The translations under genes and the position numbers were made by a program. Below, piece after piece: positions 22,401 through 32,320 of a stretch of DNA of 64,000 nt. Position 1 is the stretch's first letter; the number at the start of each line of letters is the position of its first letter. The stretch spans positions 4,402,001 through 4,466,000 of the forward strand of contig JAHWDD010000005.1 in NCBI GenBank assembly GCA_023897205.1, in the 5' to 3' direction. The notes beneath the pieces are model-generated. The model saw only the letters and a program-made list of their open reading frames with translations. It made no database searches and was not told the DNA's origin. Source of the stretch: Exophiala sp. HKRS030 (Eukaryota > Ascomycota > Eurotiomycetes > Chaetothyriales > Herpotrichiellaceae).

Positions 22401-24785
22401 GCCATGGTCGATTTTGCCGCTCTAGCAGATGAGGCTGAACAGCTTGCCCATGATCAGACGCATGACGCCGCGAACGATCCTGTCCATGATAGAGCAGAGG
22501 TGACTGAGATCGCCGATTCTGCTCCAGGACTTGACACTGTGGAAGAGGAGCAGTCTATGTTGTCTACATCCTCAGATCAGATCTATGGCGATGAAAATGC
22601 GCCGATCCTTCAGGAGGAAACGGCCGCTGAGGAGCCCGAAATCGAAGTAGAAGAAGATGAAGCTGGAGAAGAAATGTCAACGGAACCAACGGTCCTAATC
22701 AATCGTCAACAACCCGAGTCTCCCATTGGGGAAATTGCGTCCGCAAGTGAACAGGAAGAGCGTCACCCTGCTGACGTCGAAGAGAGTGTTGAGTCTTCAA
22801 ACTACGAACCTGCAGCAGAAATGGATGACATAATTGAATCAATTGATTTCAATGTAACACCAATTCGACCTGATCCCAATCTTCAACGTTTCGCAAACAC
22901 CGTGGTTTCGAAAGTGCCGCTTCGACCTGAAGGAGATATTCCCGCCGAATCACCCATCAAGATCTCACGGAAGAGAGCCAGATCCTTATCAGCAGCTCCT
23001 TCAAAATTCAGCAAACGTCGTAGTCTCGGGGATACGAATGACGCGCTGGCCTCCATTTCTGGTCTTTTGGCAACTCCAGATGCTAAGGGCGAAGTGTTTT
23101 CATCTCCTCAGAGACGAGTCCGTAGTGCAGCACCGAGTCCAGCTCAGTCTCTCTACAGCACTGTTACTACACCAGGGCAGACCAGCTTTGCAGTTGATGA
23201 TTTTGGAGACAGCACTCTTGATGGGATCGAATTGCCCAGCGATGAATTCATGTCAGATGATGTGGAGGAAGAAGAAGTTGATCAGCGGCCAGTGCAAGAT
23301 GACACACTCATTACCATTGGCTCCACTTTCTTCAAGACTCCTATCGCTTCAACTAAGAGACGAAGCATGATTCCATCATCGGCAAACTCGAATGAGGCAG
23401 CAACCACACCTCGATATGCCATGAGTACAAAATCGAGCAAGAGTCTCACCGACGCCACTCCAGTACCTACTCTATCTAAGGCTGGTGATTCGTCGGCCAA
23501 AACGCCAGTCACGACCACGAAGAACAAAACCCCCGGCACTTTAGTGAAGGGCAAAACTCCTGCTAAAACACCTCTGGCTAGTCGCACACCACTCAAACCC
23601 GTTAATGACGGAGTACTCAGTGGTGCTATTGTACATGTTGATGTACATACAAGCGAAGGCGCTGATGCATCGGGAATCTTTGTCGAACTTTTGACCACCA
23701 TGGGTGCTCGGTGTGTAAGAGAATGGAAATGGAATCCTCGAGCCAGTCTTGCTCCGGCAGCGACTTCTGCTGGAGCCGAAGCGTCTACTAACTCGGACGC
23801 ACCTATCGGAATCACACACGTCGTGTACAAGGACGGCGGCAAGCGAACACTCGAAAAGGTCCGTTCTGCTAATGGTCAAGTCTTTTGTATCGGCGTACAG
23901 TGGGTTCTAGACTGTGAACGCGAAGGCAAGTGGTTGGATGAGGCAGACTACGCTGTCGACACTGGTATCCTGCCTCGTGGTGGTTCCAGGCGACGCAAGA
24001 GTATGGAGCCTAGAATGCTGGTCAATATGAATGGGAGCCTCAGTGCGAAGAAAGATGCCCGACGCAGCGTAAGTGCTGAATATATTGGTTTGACTCCAGA
24101 GATGAAGTTCGATCTCGTCAACACTCCTATCCGAGGCAGAGAGGAGTTGGTGGTAAGGGAGAACGAGCAGGAAATTGGAAATGAAGGAGACGACACCGAG
24201 ATCTCATCCACATACAACTCTCCTACTGCCGCCACGATTGGTGGTGCCGGCGACACGGCTGACATTGGCGCTCTGCTGTCGCGAAATGAGGTCAACAATG
24301 AGGAGCACGAAGATCAGGACGGCGCCACCACTCTCTCCTCTCTCAACCCATCACCTGCATTCCGTCAGTATCAGAACCAGATCTCCACTCCACCAAGTAC
24401 ATCTCTCACAGTCGACTATGACCCGCGCACGGCCGCGACTCCAATGACGCCATACCTAAACGCCAAAGGCAACAATGCACGGTCACTGATTCAGATGAGT
24501 GCACCACCAAAACAAACTCACCAAGGACTCTTCGAGTCCAACAACAAGAGCAGCAAGCGCAATCAAGCCAGACATGCAGATGGTGACGAAGATGATGATG
24601 ACACCGATTTCACTTTCGCAGCTGCCACAGCAGATCAAAAAGGAGAAATGAAGAAATTCGCCGTCAAGATGAACCACACAGGTCTACAAGGCAAGAATGG
24701 TGCAAGTGGCGCGGGAAGGAGGAGAACACTCGGCACTGCTTTGGGCTTCAAACCTGTCGTCGGAAGTCCACTGAGGAGAGAATAG
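19485..24785 (+). CDS. Large BRCT-domain nuclear protein, 1766 residues, intronless
   Basis: A single exon from the ATG at 19485 encodes 1766 residues. The first 300 residues are Lys/Arg/Pro/Ser/Thr-rich and include AT-hook-like KKRGRGRTG (near 218) and KTRGRPKKEK (near 243). The middle is acidic, low in complexity and dense in Ser-Pro/Thr-Pro sites (for example SMSPKRG, QSPKRG, LSSPARR), as expected of a CDK-regulated chromatin protein. One BRCT domain lies at about residues 1375-1490, from GAIVHVDVHTSEGADASGIF to the characteristic VQWVLDCEREGKWLDE. The C-terminus is basic. This layout resembles microcephalin-like and other DNA-damage or chromosome-structure proteins; I cannot assign an orthologue. 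Nuclear location is inferred. The absence of introns over 5.3 kb is notable among intron-bearing neighbours. Confidence 0.93.
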   Translation: MAPRKAASPAKPRRVTRAQASEPESTITIAEPPKRRTTTKPSVPSTTAVKKAEVKSRVTKKSTTAAPTTKTSQTTARSSRTKRAALTEELESVHEQDEQDDDELAPSNDVTVQVTSTTRAGSRTSRAQPTNVVSALASAPRRRIKVTPLDAANHEPVAVHEPEVKEEKKSSSTKSKKEKPSGTKSTASSRSKRSAVKAMSNDPSDETAETEVAEPLPKKRGRGRTGTIEKEVSEPQSEVPVPKTRGRPKKEKSTEASTEISDPVVSTRQTRARAASTASATSIGPTITVAIPRKKVTFQDLPDEEDEKENIRPVTKAAKKASNTSTKKTDTSVKGMKAKPIRKPASTSAAKSVRGRAASKVVEEDKTVVNEMSEKIQHRALTPKKITQVAKASFSDTEDEEDELAGAKTPVRDLSMSPKRGIIGSAMRTTSPVKKLDFTPALNAHPKSPERINNVGLGAMLSPARRNPFSPAKEMFDQSPRRAPEGVTVFRAQLPDLNNPSVTLFNASKTQSLLQSPKRGLADASIFPASAAKLSKSPFKASLLSSPARRLFSPSKQKTPARNSPSPTKKATTTPLSEASIKSSGDLDIEVTSHFRPSMSPHRSARVYTMSDDELAQENAGFLDFDQSVLNVRSPLKVDKVKAVVELPVAEKADPVGSDEEVAQVEESMEERSQLADWAEADPAPAQVDVDETLADPDVQEEQEHDDTIMEDVASEKESSPISEREESFVKLADISRPTPRLSNALFNRLRDVDDEESSEDELAAEHTPDHRINRPTFRSSLNQSMIRSRLSSAIAPPSAARNMGFTPLATQMRGWTASSPEKRVRASDIAAQSRGLFSPVARVHVEGSVELTRQETPGRSAKKRKSMVSRLSYGPSVVESPANPDFFADGMTAQEYDENNENSDVEEVYHHEDLHSLIPDPEVQADVISQLANESKELSEARDEDSDFDETEHTPGEITTDLIKFTNASDTAMVDFAALADEAEQLAHDQTHDAANDPVHDRAEVTEIADSAPGLDTVEEEQSMLSTSSDQIYGDENAPILQEETAAEEPEIEVEEDEAGEEMSTEPTVLINRQQPESPIGEIASASEQEERHPADVEESVESSNYEPAAEMDDIIESIDFNVTPIRPDPNLQRFANTVVSKVPLRPEGDIPAESPIKISRKRARSLSAAPSKFSKRRSLGDTNDALASISGLLATPDAKGEVFSSPQRRVRSAAPSPAQSLYSTVTTPGQTSFAVDDFGDSTLDGIELPSDEFMSDDVEEEEVDQRPVQDDTLITIGSTFFKTPIASTKRRSMIPSSANSNEAATTPRYAMSTKSSKSLTDATPVPTLSKAGDSSAKTPVTTTKNKTPGTLVKGKTPAKTPLASRTPLKPVNDGVLSGAIVHVDVHTSEGADASGIFVELLTTMGARCVREWKWNPRASLAPAATSAGAEASTNSDAPIGITHVVYKDGGKRTLEKVRSANGQVFCIGVQWVLDCEREGKWLDEADYAVDTGILPRGGSRRRKSMEPRMLVNMNGSLSAKKDARRSVSAEYIGLTPEMKFDLVNTPIRGREELVVRENEQEIGNEGDDTEISSTYNSPTAATIGGAGDTADIGALLSRNEVNNEEHEDQDGATTLSSLNPSPAFRQYQNQISTPPSTSLTVDYDPRTAATPMTPYLNAKGNNARSLIQMSAPPKQTHQGLFESNNKSSKRNQARHADGDEDDDDTDFTFAAATADQKGEMKKFAVKMNHTGLQGKNGASGAGRRRTLGTALGFKPVVGSPLRRE

Positions 24786-25720
24786 TGTTGCTCGCCTGGA
24801 TAGGTCGTGTACAGAGGCGAAAGCTAGCATTGGTTTTTTCATACAAGAAGAATGAAGAATTTGCATGCAGAGTAGGGGAGAGAAAGCTGGAAACCTTGCG
24901 TTTCACAAGCTAGGCGTTGGGGTTCCTACATAGCATTCGACTGATTGATTGATTAATTGATTGATTGGGGTCAAATGAGTATATTCTTGGTAATGAATCC
25001 TTACTTCGACCTCACTAACTACTTTAAAGAAACAGGCAGTCAGGCAAAATAGGTAGCCTACGGAGGGAGGTAAAGCCTTACGTACAAAAAGGGTGTGCCG
25101 CTTAGCTCTGTTGTGTTCTGTTCTGCACTTATTCCCATCGAACCGTAATGAAAATACCTCTGAATCCTGAGGTATGCACCTCTGTTTTCCGGGGGGTTAA
25201 TTCACCTTCCATCAGGCACAGGGGAAGCTGGAAGGGGCCCAATCTGAATCCCTGACGAGCGGCTAAGACTGTGTCTCGGCTAAGCATCTGTTTCCGACGT
25301 GCATCAGAGACCTGATGGATTCCCTGTCCTAACGCCGCTATCTAGGTGCTACCTGTTGCCGGTTGAACCTGTAGAGTCCGTACCTATATAGTGTCTATCT
25401 CAAGGTTAAGCCCAGCCCGGGCCCCGTGCCACGGCCGACCCTCGCCTCGATATCTGCGACCCATGGCTCAAAACTTACCAAGCTCCATAATTGGCAAGTC
25501 GGACTTAGGATCCACGGTGTATATAAATCAGCCTCGCCGGCTAGAAGTCTTTATATATCCCTCTACCTTGTTGGACTGGAAGTAACTGTACGAGTTGATT
25601 TGAGTCCGCTGGATCAGTTCGGCAATATGCTGTTTTTACAGCTTTGTCTATCTACGTACTAGTAACAGAAAGCACGGCTTATTCTGGATGCTTTTGGAGG
25701 AGACAGGACTCAATCCTCTA
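24786..25720. other. Convergent intergenic region with GATT microsatellite
   Basis: A short (ATTG)n-type microsatellite lies at about 24942-24967. The remaining bases hold no open frame with a domain signature. The region separates the 3' ends of the BRCT and DUF2786-like genes. Confidence 0.5.
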
Positions 25721-27124
25721 CTAGCTTCTGGCGAACGTCGATCTTCTTACTGTCCTCCTTGCCCTGGTAATATGCCCGCGATCTTTCACCGCTGTCCTCG
25801 CTCTTCTTTTGTGAGTTTTGAATTTGATATTTTGGGATTTCAGAACCCCCTCTGCGATTTGTTCCGCTGACTTGTAGAATTGGACAAGTTGCATTTCTGA
25901 CGCCCAGGTGACGTCGCTAGGGATAGTTCTCTCTTCCTCTGCGGCGATTGCTTCGTGCTTGACATTACGGCTAGCGATCTCCTGGATGTGCGCCTCGATC
26001 GACACAGTGGTAGCCAAGCCATCAGCGCCAGGCGTGAGTGGATTCTCTTGTTTGATAAACCGCCGAATCTCTCCGTCCAGATCGGTATCCAGATTAAGGG
26101 TTTCAGCTGCATCAAACCTGAAGTCAACTTCGCAGTCCATGTCAGACCCGTCGTCTTCTCCGGGACCTGGGACACTATCGTCACTGGACGCGGCGTCCTC
26201 ATCCCACATTGGGTCATGCTCTGCCATGTCAGCCGGACTGGAAACATCGTCAACTGTATGCAGTTCTTTTTGTACACTCTGCGATGATGTATCGTCCAAA
26301 ACTTCTGTTTCGGCCGTAGCATTGTAACGATCAGCCAGGTTGGAGACTCCGAGCGCGATCGCCCGCTCCTTCTCCTCGCGCAAGCGCTGTGCTTCGCGCA
26401 ACTGTGCCTCCAACTTTTCCAGTTCTTTCCTTCGAACTTCCTCCCTCTCCCTCTGTCTTTCTGCCTTAGCTTGATCATATAGGCCCTTTGCAACACCACT
26501 GCAATAGCTGAATGACCGAGTGACTCCTGTGTAGTCCTTGACCCAGTCAAGAATCTTGTTGTAGGCAATCTCGAAGGCGACTGCGGCCAAAACTGTGTTC
26601 TCGGCAATTCCGTAGAAGCTGCATTCGATCGAATTGCGCATTTTGGTCGCATACGATTTACATTGGAAGAATGTATTCATGGCATAGGCAAGTGTGCTCA
26701 CCCATCCCTGCCTGTTTGTATTGGCACCCTCTTTGGTCCTTTGGATTTTAACAATACTGATGCCTCCGTGCTGCGTACAATCACCGTCCGCATTTTTAGC
26801 CAACAAGTCGGCATGGGTTACATTGTACTGGGTCATCAGTCTGGACGAGAGAAAGAGGGCGGCTTTGGCCTCAAGTTCTGGAGTGTTGGGATGATTTGCT
26901 CGTTCGAGGCATTTTCTAATCCGGTCCATGATATGATCGCCGACCTCAGAAACATTGTTGGGGAATATATCTCTTGCAAGTCGCATTACTGTCGCCTTGT
27001 GCGTCGGGATATGCACCTGCGTCTTCACTTTCTTAGGATGACCGACCCTTCGCCTGTCTTGACTGAAATCAGCAGTACCACCGACATCATCGATGCCACG
27101 CTGTCTCTTGTGTGCACTTGCCAT
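25721..27124 (-). CDS. DUF2786-like protein with coiled coil, intronless
   Basis: One exon encodes 467 residues from an ATG at 27124. Residues about 62-105 (DRIRKCLERANHPNTPELEAKAALFLSSRL, then MTQYNVTHADLL) match the DUF2786 pattern of a short helical module. Residues about 150-205 (NTFFQCKSYATKMRNSIE and FGIAENTVLA-like text) resemble the second conserved block seen in fungal members. Residues about 225-270 form a strongly charged coiled coil (QREREEVRRKELEKLEAQ). The remainder is acidic and disordered, with a basic C-terminus rich in Arg. The function of the family is unknown. It has no introns, a basic N-terminus that could be nuclear, and a 14-bp tandem repeat about 480 bp upstream. Capture by a mobile element is possible but not shown. 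Confidence 0.75.
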   Translation of the reverse strand: MASAHKRQRGIDDVGGTADFSQDRRRVGHPKKVKTQVHIPTHKATVMRLARDIFPNNVSEVGDHIMDRIRKCLERANHPNTPELEAKAALFLSSRLMTQYNVTHADLLAKNADGDCTQHGGISIVKIQRTKEGANTNRQGWVSTLAYAMNTFFQCKSYATKMRNSIECSFYGIAENTVLAAVAFEIAYNKILDWVKDYTGVTRSFSYCSGVAKGLYDQAKAERQREREEVRRKELEKLEAQLREAQRLREEKERAIALGVSNLADRYNATAETEVLDDTSSQSVQKELHTVDDVSSPADMAEHDPMWDEDAASSDDSVPGPGEDDGSDMDCEVDFRFDAAETLNLDTDLDGEIRRFIKQENPLTPGADGLATTVSIEAHIQEIASRNVKHEAIAAEEERTIPSDVTWASEMQLVQFYKSAEQIAEGVLKSQNIKFKTHKRRARTAVKDRGHITRARRTVRRSTFARS

Positions 27125-30100
27125 GTATCAATTTCCCACGAGTTGTGGACGCTGGGCAAATCGAATTACGACGAGCGCTGTGTTGCTGACTATTTTTCTC
27201 AATCAGTAAAGAGTGGAGGAAACGATGTTGGCCTGTGTCAGGCCTAGCGTCCACACGAACGGACTGCTCAACAGTTGAATTCCATCCGCAAAGGGCGTAC
27301 GGAGTGTCGTCGTCCATCCATTTGTACTTTCGAGAGGAATCCACCACAAGCCACCCCAGACTCCGGTGACGAGCATAGCCTGGGCGAAAGCAGGCACATG
27401 CCCACGTCTGCCTAATAGGTTTCAGATACCCTAAGATGGGGACGAGGATATACGCGGCGCCGTCTGTTACCCGCAAGCATGTTTCTGCTAGCGCCTCTGT
27501 ATTAGGATCAGCTCTAACACTAGCACTAGTTGGGTACTGCCTAGTAATAATATGCACTTAAAGTACTTGTGAATAGTCGTGTGCAGTCGTGAGTAACTAG
27601 ATATATAGCCTGTGAGAGAGTACCTGTGAGAGAGTACCTGTGAGAGAGTGTCTAGGAGGGTGATTATGGGTACTTCCGGACACCTACAAGTAGACTTACT
27701 GGGGACTTACTAGGGGACTTTGTAGAAGAGTACCTAGGAGAGTAACCAGGAGAGTATTCATGAGTACTCACACGGATTATCGATGAAGATAATCTTAGAC
27801 AGTTAAGTGGTATTGTGTTACGGTAACTTTGCGATGTATTACCGCTAGTGCTTAAGGTCATGCCGTCAGCAACCTCGATGGGAACCAGAAGTAGTTAGGC
27901 GTGTTCGGGCGGGTCTCCGGGCAGCAGCGGCGTTGGCTGTGACCTTTCAAAGTCTACAGTAGCTCTGTAAGCCTCAGCAGGCAAAGCCTCAACTGGAGGC
28001 TGAGCAAGAGCTACTATTCCTATCCGAGTGCCGTCTGAGTGTACTCCGTCATCCATTCTCCATATGTACATAGAATGGGCAGGCGGCGAAATGTCTTGCC
28101 AGGCTCATCGGCAAGTCTTACCTCTGTGTTTCTCACCCCCAGCGAGGCTTCCTGGCCCCTTGCGACCTGCTTTCCTCGCAGGCTTCCTCGCAGCCGAGAG
28201 AAGTAGCCAACCAGTACGGAGTGTTAGAGCAGGGGTAGAATGGGCCGTGCCCCGTCTCGGATGCTGTCTATGCGGAGCACGCAAACATAGTTTCGCTCTC
28301 CATAGACGAAGGAATGGAGTGAAAAACGTGCGCAATTTGAGCGAAAAGTGTTGTGCTCGAGCAGCGACGCTTCCCGTCCAGTCTTTCATGTTTGCTCTCT
28401 GTGTGGTACGACAGAGAAGTGTCAACTGGACAAGTTTCGGAGACAGGTATTGGGATGCCAAAGAGAAGGCATTTTTGTCAAACCGCACGGGGACACATTG
28501 AGCGAGGAAGCAAAGAAAGCACTGCGACCGGGGGATGGGATTTGCATTCTGTAGGGAGGGCCAGCACCATTTTTGTCCCAGAATCGGGAAGATGGCGCAA
28601 TGGTTCCTTGAAGCTTGCTATTTGCGTGGAACTATGGATGGAGAGGCAATCGAACAGAGGGAAGATAATCTGCCCGGGTGTAACAGCTGTGGAACAGGAT
28701 TTGTCTAGAAATTTTGAGGAATAGAGGCACTATCTCTCTCTACACAGTTGTGGACAGTCGGCACGACGAGCCTTGCCGCCCACTCGCAGCCTTTCCAAAA
28801 CTTGCGAACCCTCCCGATATTGGCGTTGTTTATGTTGTTGGAGAGCACTCTATCGCCCCCACAACCTTTTTCCTTCAGTCGCGTACGGTTGCACAAGGTC
28901 CGCGTACCTGCGAGCATCAGCTGTTCACAGCTCTAAATTTTATTCGTCAGGTCGGGAAGACCCATCCAAAAGTCCGGCCATCTTTTCTGGAGAATCCTGC
29001 ATCGTTTTAAGCCCAGGGGCATCGAGCTGCCAGATCGCTGAACACGTGGTCTGTCTGCTAACTGAGTGGTATTAGCTTAAAAGCTAATACCTTGGCACAG
29101 GGCCTAGCGTTAGATTCAGATAAAAGCGGCCTCTCTCCCTGATAGACTTAGCAGCTGGTCTAATGCATCTTTTGCCGCTACAACCACAACTGTATCATAA
29201 TAGTACCGTTAGGGGCTTGGCATAGGCATCACCAGTCAAGACAACCTTTCACTTATTAAAGCAGCTCTATACTCATTCTTAGATACCTGTAGTTAGCAAC
29301 CACAACTGGCACCATCGACAGCCTCATCGGATGCGCAGCACCAGTCACCCTCTCGAGCCTTGCCAAGCTGGTTCCCCCTTCTTAAATACAGCCCGACCGC
29401 TGAGTTCAGCTAGGTTTCTTCTTGATAACGCATAATATCTTGTCCAAGCCCGAGGAGCACAGAGTCAGAGAGGACACCACCTTTTTTTGAATGCGCAGTG
29501 TCCCATTGACACCGCTCGTTGTCCAAGCTGTCGCATTTCAGACCCATTTCATGGCTGAGCGGGTTTTCGCAGCCCTGGCCTCTAGCGTTGGGAAATGGTT
29601 TGCGGTAAACGTCGTCACCCAACTGTTCCTGCGTCTGGACTTTGGATAAGGGCTATAGCTCTGTATTGTGATCAAAATGCTTTCTACCAATCCACATGAA
29701 GTCGGAATTCATCTAACGACAAAGGTGTCGAGCTGCTGAAAATTCTATCGAAATATCCCGCCGTAGGTCCTGGATTTATACATAAGTCCAGATCCAAGAC
29801 TTGCTTTTCGGCTGACTCTCCTGCGAACATGAGCAAGTAATGTGATTTTACTCCTGGAGGTGTGGGACATCAACTAAGTTGATAGTTCGCCCCCTTGGCC
29901 TGACAAACAGAAAATAAACAATCGATCAGCTCTCCACGACACTCAGAGAGCAACACGAGCATTCGTGATGATATCTAGCTGGAATTAGCGGAGCTCGACA
30001 TGACCTCGCTATGAATCTGTCACCATTGGATAGCCAAAGGGTGAGGCCGAACTGTATGACTCAGGAGGTTTGGCTGCCACCAGAACATAATTGGCTGCTC

Positions 30101-30225
30101 TGGGAAACGGCAAGGCAGAAATGGGAGGTACCACAGTATCCTAACATCAGCTATTGCAATCGTGCGAATGCTTCGCGGCGAATATGTCTTTCCATAGTAC
30201 GGCTACGCAACATGGGTTGGAAGGG
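27125..30225. other. Gene-poor 3-kb interval with short tandem repeats
   Basis: No gene is supported here. The interval holds the 14-bp tandem repeat at 27609-27650, followed to about 27770 by looser repeats of GAGAGTA and GACTTACT-like words. Open frames between 28028 and 29080 overlap on both strands without a domain and are probably chance. Confidence 0.45.
27609..27650. repeat. 14-bp tandem repeat, three units
   Basis: The unit CCTGTGAGAGAGTA occurs at 27609-27622, 27623-27636 and 27637-27650, the last with one mismatch. Degenerate GTACCTAGGAGAGTA-like words follow near 27728-27757. It could be a minisatellite or the subterminal repeat of a DNA transposon; no terminal inverted repeats were found by eye. 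Confidence 0.8.
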
Positions 30226-30233
30226 TATAAAAG
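30226..30233 (+). promoter_or_regulatory. TATA box of the small secreted protein gene
   Basis: TATAAAAG at 30226-30233 lies 130 bp upstream of the ATG at 30363, a normal distance for a fungal TATA promoter. It supports a transcribed gene at this position. Confidence 0.5.
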
Positions 30234-30362
30234 ATGTGGTATCATCCATCCTCAGGAAACTCACATTCGAGAGAAACAGCAACTAGCAAGCAATTTCTTC
30301 ACTACAAGAATCAAAGTCATCTCAGTCTATATAGATCAGTTCACCCGATCCGGTCAACAACC

Positions 30363-31082
30363 ATGAAGGCAACCAATATTCTTTCATCCTGCTTCTTTTT
30401 GGGTGTCTGCAGCTATCCCTAACGCCGACGTAGAGTTAGCGGTGAGAGCCCGGAATCCCATTAAGTACTAAGTACTTCCCCTGTTTCAATCTTAACGTTT
30501 TTTGTCTAGAAAAAGGCTATTCCTGTTGTATCGCACTCAGCAACACTTTCACCCGTGTACCCGAACCCAGAGGGCGTGGATAAGAGCGTGCTGCTCTGGT
30601 TTGAAAAGGGTGTGGGTAACCCATGGTATGCAATGTTCTTTTTCCTTCTCGTGGCATCATCCAGCAGACGTTGAATTTGGGAATACTTACTCACAAAAAA
30701 TTCTCAGGAACATTGGCGATCTCAGAATGGAACTTGTCGTCACTCTGCGCAATGATGGCCGTGCTTCATTCTGGTCGAGAGTGAAGAATAAGAACTCGCT
30801 CATCCCCTACGATTACTCCATCGGGCGTGGACTTCGTGATACCAGGGGCCACGTCTATCAATTGGGCCACGACGGTGATGTGAACCCACTGCAGAAGGAG
30901 ACTTTTGATACCCAGTACGTATATAGCAATGCGATTGCAGAGAACTGGCAGAGCATTTTGGACAGCTCAACCATGGAATGTGTCGGAGCTCGGGGGTCAA
31001 TCTTGGCGGCATTGCGAACCAGCTGAAAGAGTTGTACGAGAAATGGGGAGCGATTGCTGAGATCATTGCGTGGCTCCTCTAG
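30363..31082 (+). pseudogene. Small secreted protein gene with two apparent frame breaks
   Basis: Reconstructed exons are 30363-30441, 30510-30625 and 30708-31082, with good GT-AG introns. The first exon starts with a signal-peptide-like ATG segment (MKATNILSSCFF). Its frame stops within 20 codons, yet one base later the frame reads SAAIPNADVELA and continues through the first intron; the break is at the T5/G3 run 30396-30403. In exon 3 (ELVVTLRNDGRASFWS, YDYSIGRGLRD) the frame stops at 31026. Moving one base at the G5 run 30992-30996 opens a helical C-terminus (LKELYEKWGAIAEIIAWLL) ending at 31082. The two changes cancel, giving 190 codons including the stop. I do not recognise the family with confidence. 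It is either a pseudogene or an intact gene with two base-calling errors. Confidence 0.6.
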
Positions 31083-31345
31083 TTGGACTACTTGGAGACA
31101 ACGAGCGCGTTCAGACGAGAGACATGCTTATCCTTCAAGATGTTACTAGTTAGGAAGGGACGCCGTTTCTATCTACATGGATATATATAGCAACTATCCT
31201 TTGATAGTCATAGGCTTGGTAGTAAATTTTCGTTCCTACGACATCCAGTCTCTGCAAGTCTAAGCTCAGTCAACGATAAGAATGGATTTCCGCCACTGTT
31301 TGACTTCTTTGCTACTAAGTATGATTTCACGACAAAAAGCCCGCA
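31083..31345. other. Short intergenic stretch
   Basis: This is the downstream region of the small secreted protein gene. No separate feature is visible. Confidence 0.4.
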
Positions 31346-31523
31346 TCAAAATGTATTCTGTGACTTTGCTCGCAGTTTGGCTCCACGAAACCACAGGAGG
31401 ATGAGTGCTAGTATCGAAACAACGACAGCAGCAAATGCGAGCACAGTGTTTCCCCAACAATACTGGTATCCTATTGAATCAAACAATACAGGCGCGAATA
31501 ACAGAAAGCCAAACGCACTGAGA
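31346..31523 (-). pseudogene. Orphan last exon of an MFS transporter
   Basis: Read on the minus strand from an acceptor at 31524-31525 (preceded by CTCTAACACAG), a 58-codon frame reads like TM11-12 and the tail of a DHA1 carrier: FLLFAPVLFDSIGYQY, then WGNTVLAFAAVVSILAL, then a basic WFRGAKLRAKSQ tail and stop at 31346. The DHA1 gene at 4557 has the same layout in its last exon (LGWGNSLLAFCNLALC). No upstream MFS exons are present in the following 750 bases, so this is the leftover of a deleted gene or a displaced fragment. Confidence 0.7.
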
Positions 31524-32320
31524 CTGTGTTAGAGTTGAGTACTTATAGCTACTTGAGCTGAGTAGCTGCTTTAGCTGAACTGGTGTGAGGTAAAGAACAA
31601 AAAATGAAACGCGACACTGAAATCTGTCCAAAAGGGTTTAGCTTCCCGGAGATCTTTTGTACGCAACGAATTCCTTCAAGTTCTTGCCATAACTCACAAA
31701 AAAGGTACAGATGGCCAAGAAACAAATTATCAAACTCTGCGAAGAATGGGTCAATACCTAAGTTAGTAATTAATCGAAACTCGTTAGATGTTCCAAAGTC
31801 TAAAGAATTTATCCAGTATGCTTAGATTGCTTTCGGGATAGAGTATTCTAGGGACGCAATGCGATGCCGGTGTTTCTGTAATGGAGTGCTTCTTCCACAT
31901 CTGCCATTCTTGGACTTGGATATTTATTGGTTTGCGACATAGGCACAACTTACTTACAGATGCGGGTTTTATAAGGATCGGTTTTATTTAGTAGAGGACA
32001 ATTTCTAGGACGTGATACTTAACGTGATAGAAAGTCGGAAGATACATTACTGTGTTTTAAGGCTAGACGATTAGTACAAGTCGATAGAAGGAACTGTGAA
32101 GGGATAGGATTGGATATCCTAAGTACTTATAAGAGATCATACAGTAGCTACTTTTGGTTCTTGTCGGATATTAAGAGAAGAAAAAGTTTAGGAGGTAAAT
32201 GTTTCAATTTTGCTAAGCTGAAAGGTTTAGTTAGGCCCGACATACTTACTAGACTACACACATCAAAGTGACCATCCTTTCAGCCTTCCTCTCCCCAGTC
32301 TCGGGGGTATTTCAACCAGC
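31524..32320. other. A/T-rich gene-free stretch
   Basis: This region is richer in A/T than its neighbours and has many TACTT/TAAG words. No gene, repeat family or RNA is recognisable. It may contain the deletion scar of the MFS gene whose last exon remains just to the left. Confidence 0.4.

Noticed and set aside
27600..27770. Possible CRISPR-like or telomeric repeat
   Set aside because: The units are contiguous 14-mers without spacers and do not contain the TTAGGG telomere unit.
28028..29080. Overlapping open frames on both strands
   Set aside because: Several phases are open at once, and none has a family motif or intron-exon structure.
30919..30944. A 26-nt GT-AG segment that would restore the frame of the secreted-protein gene
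   Set aside because: Far below the usual minimum intron length of moulds, and it would remove a well-formed stretch. A one-base change at the G5 run is simpler.
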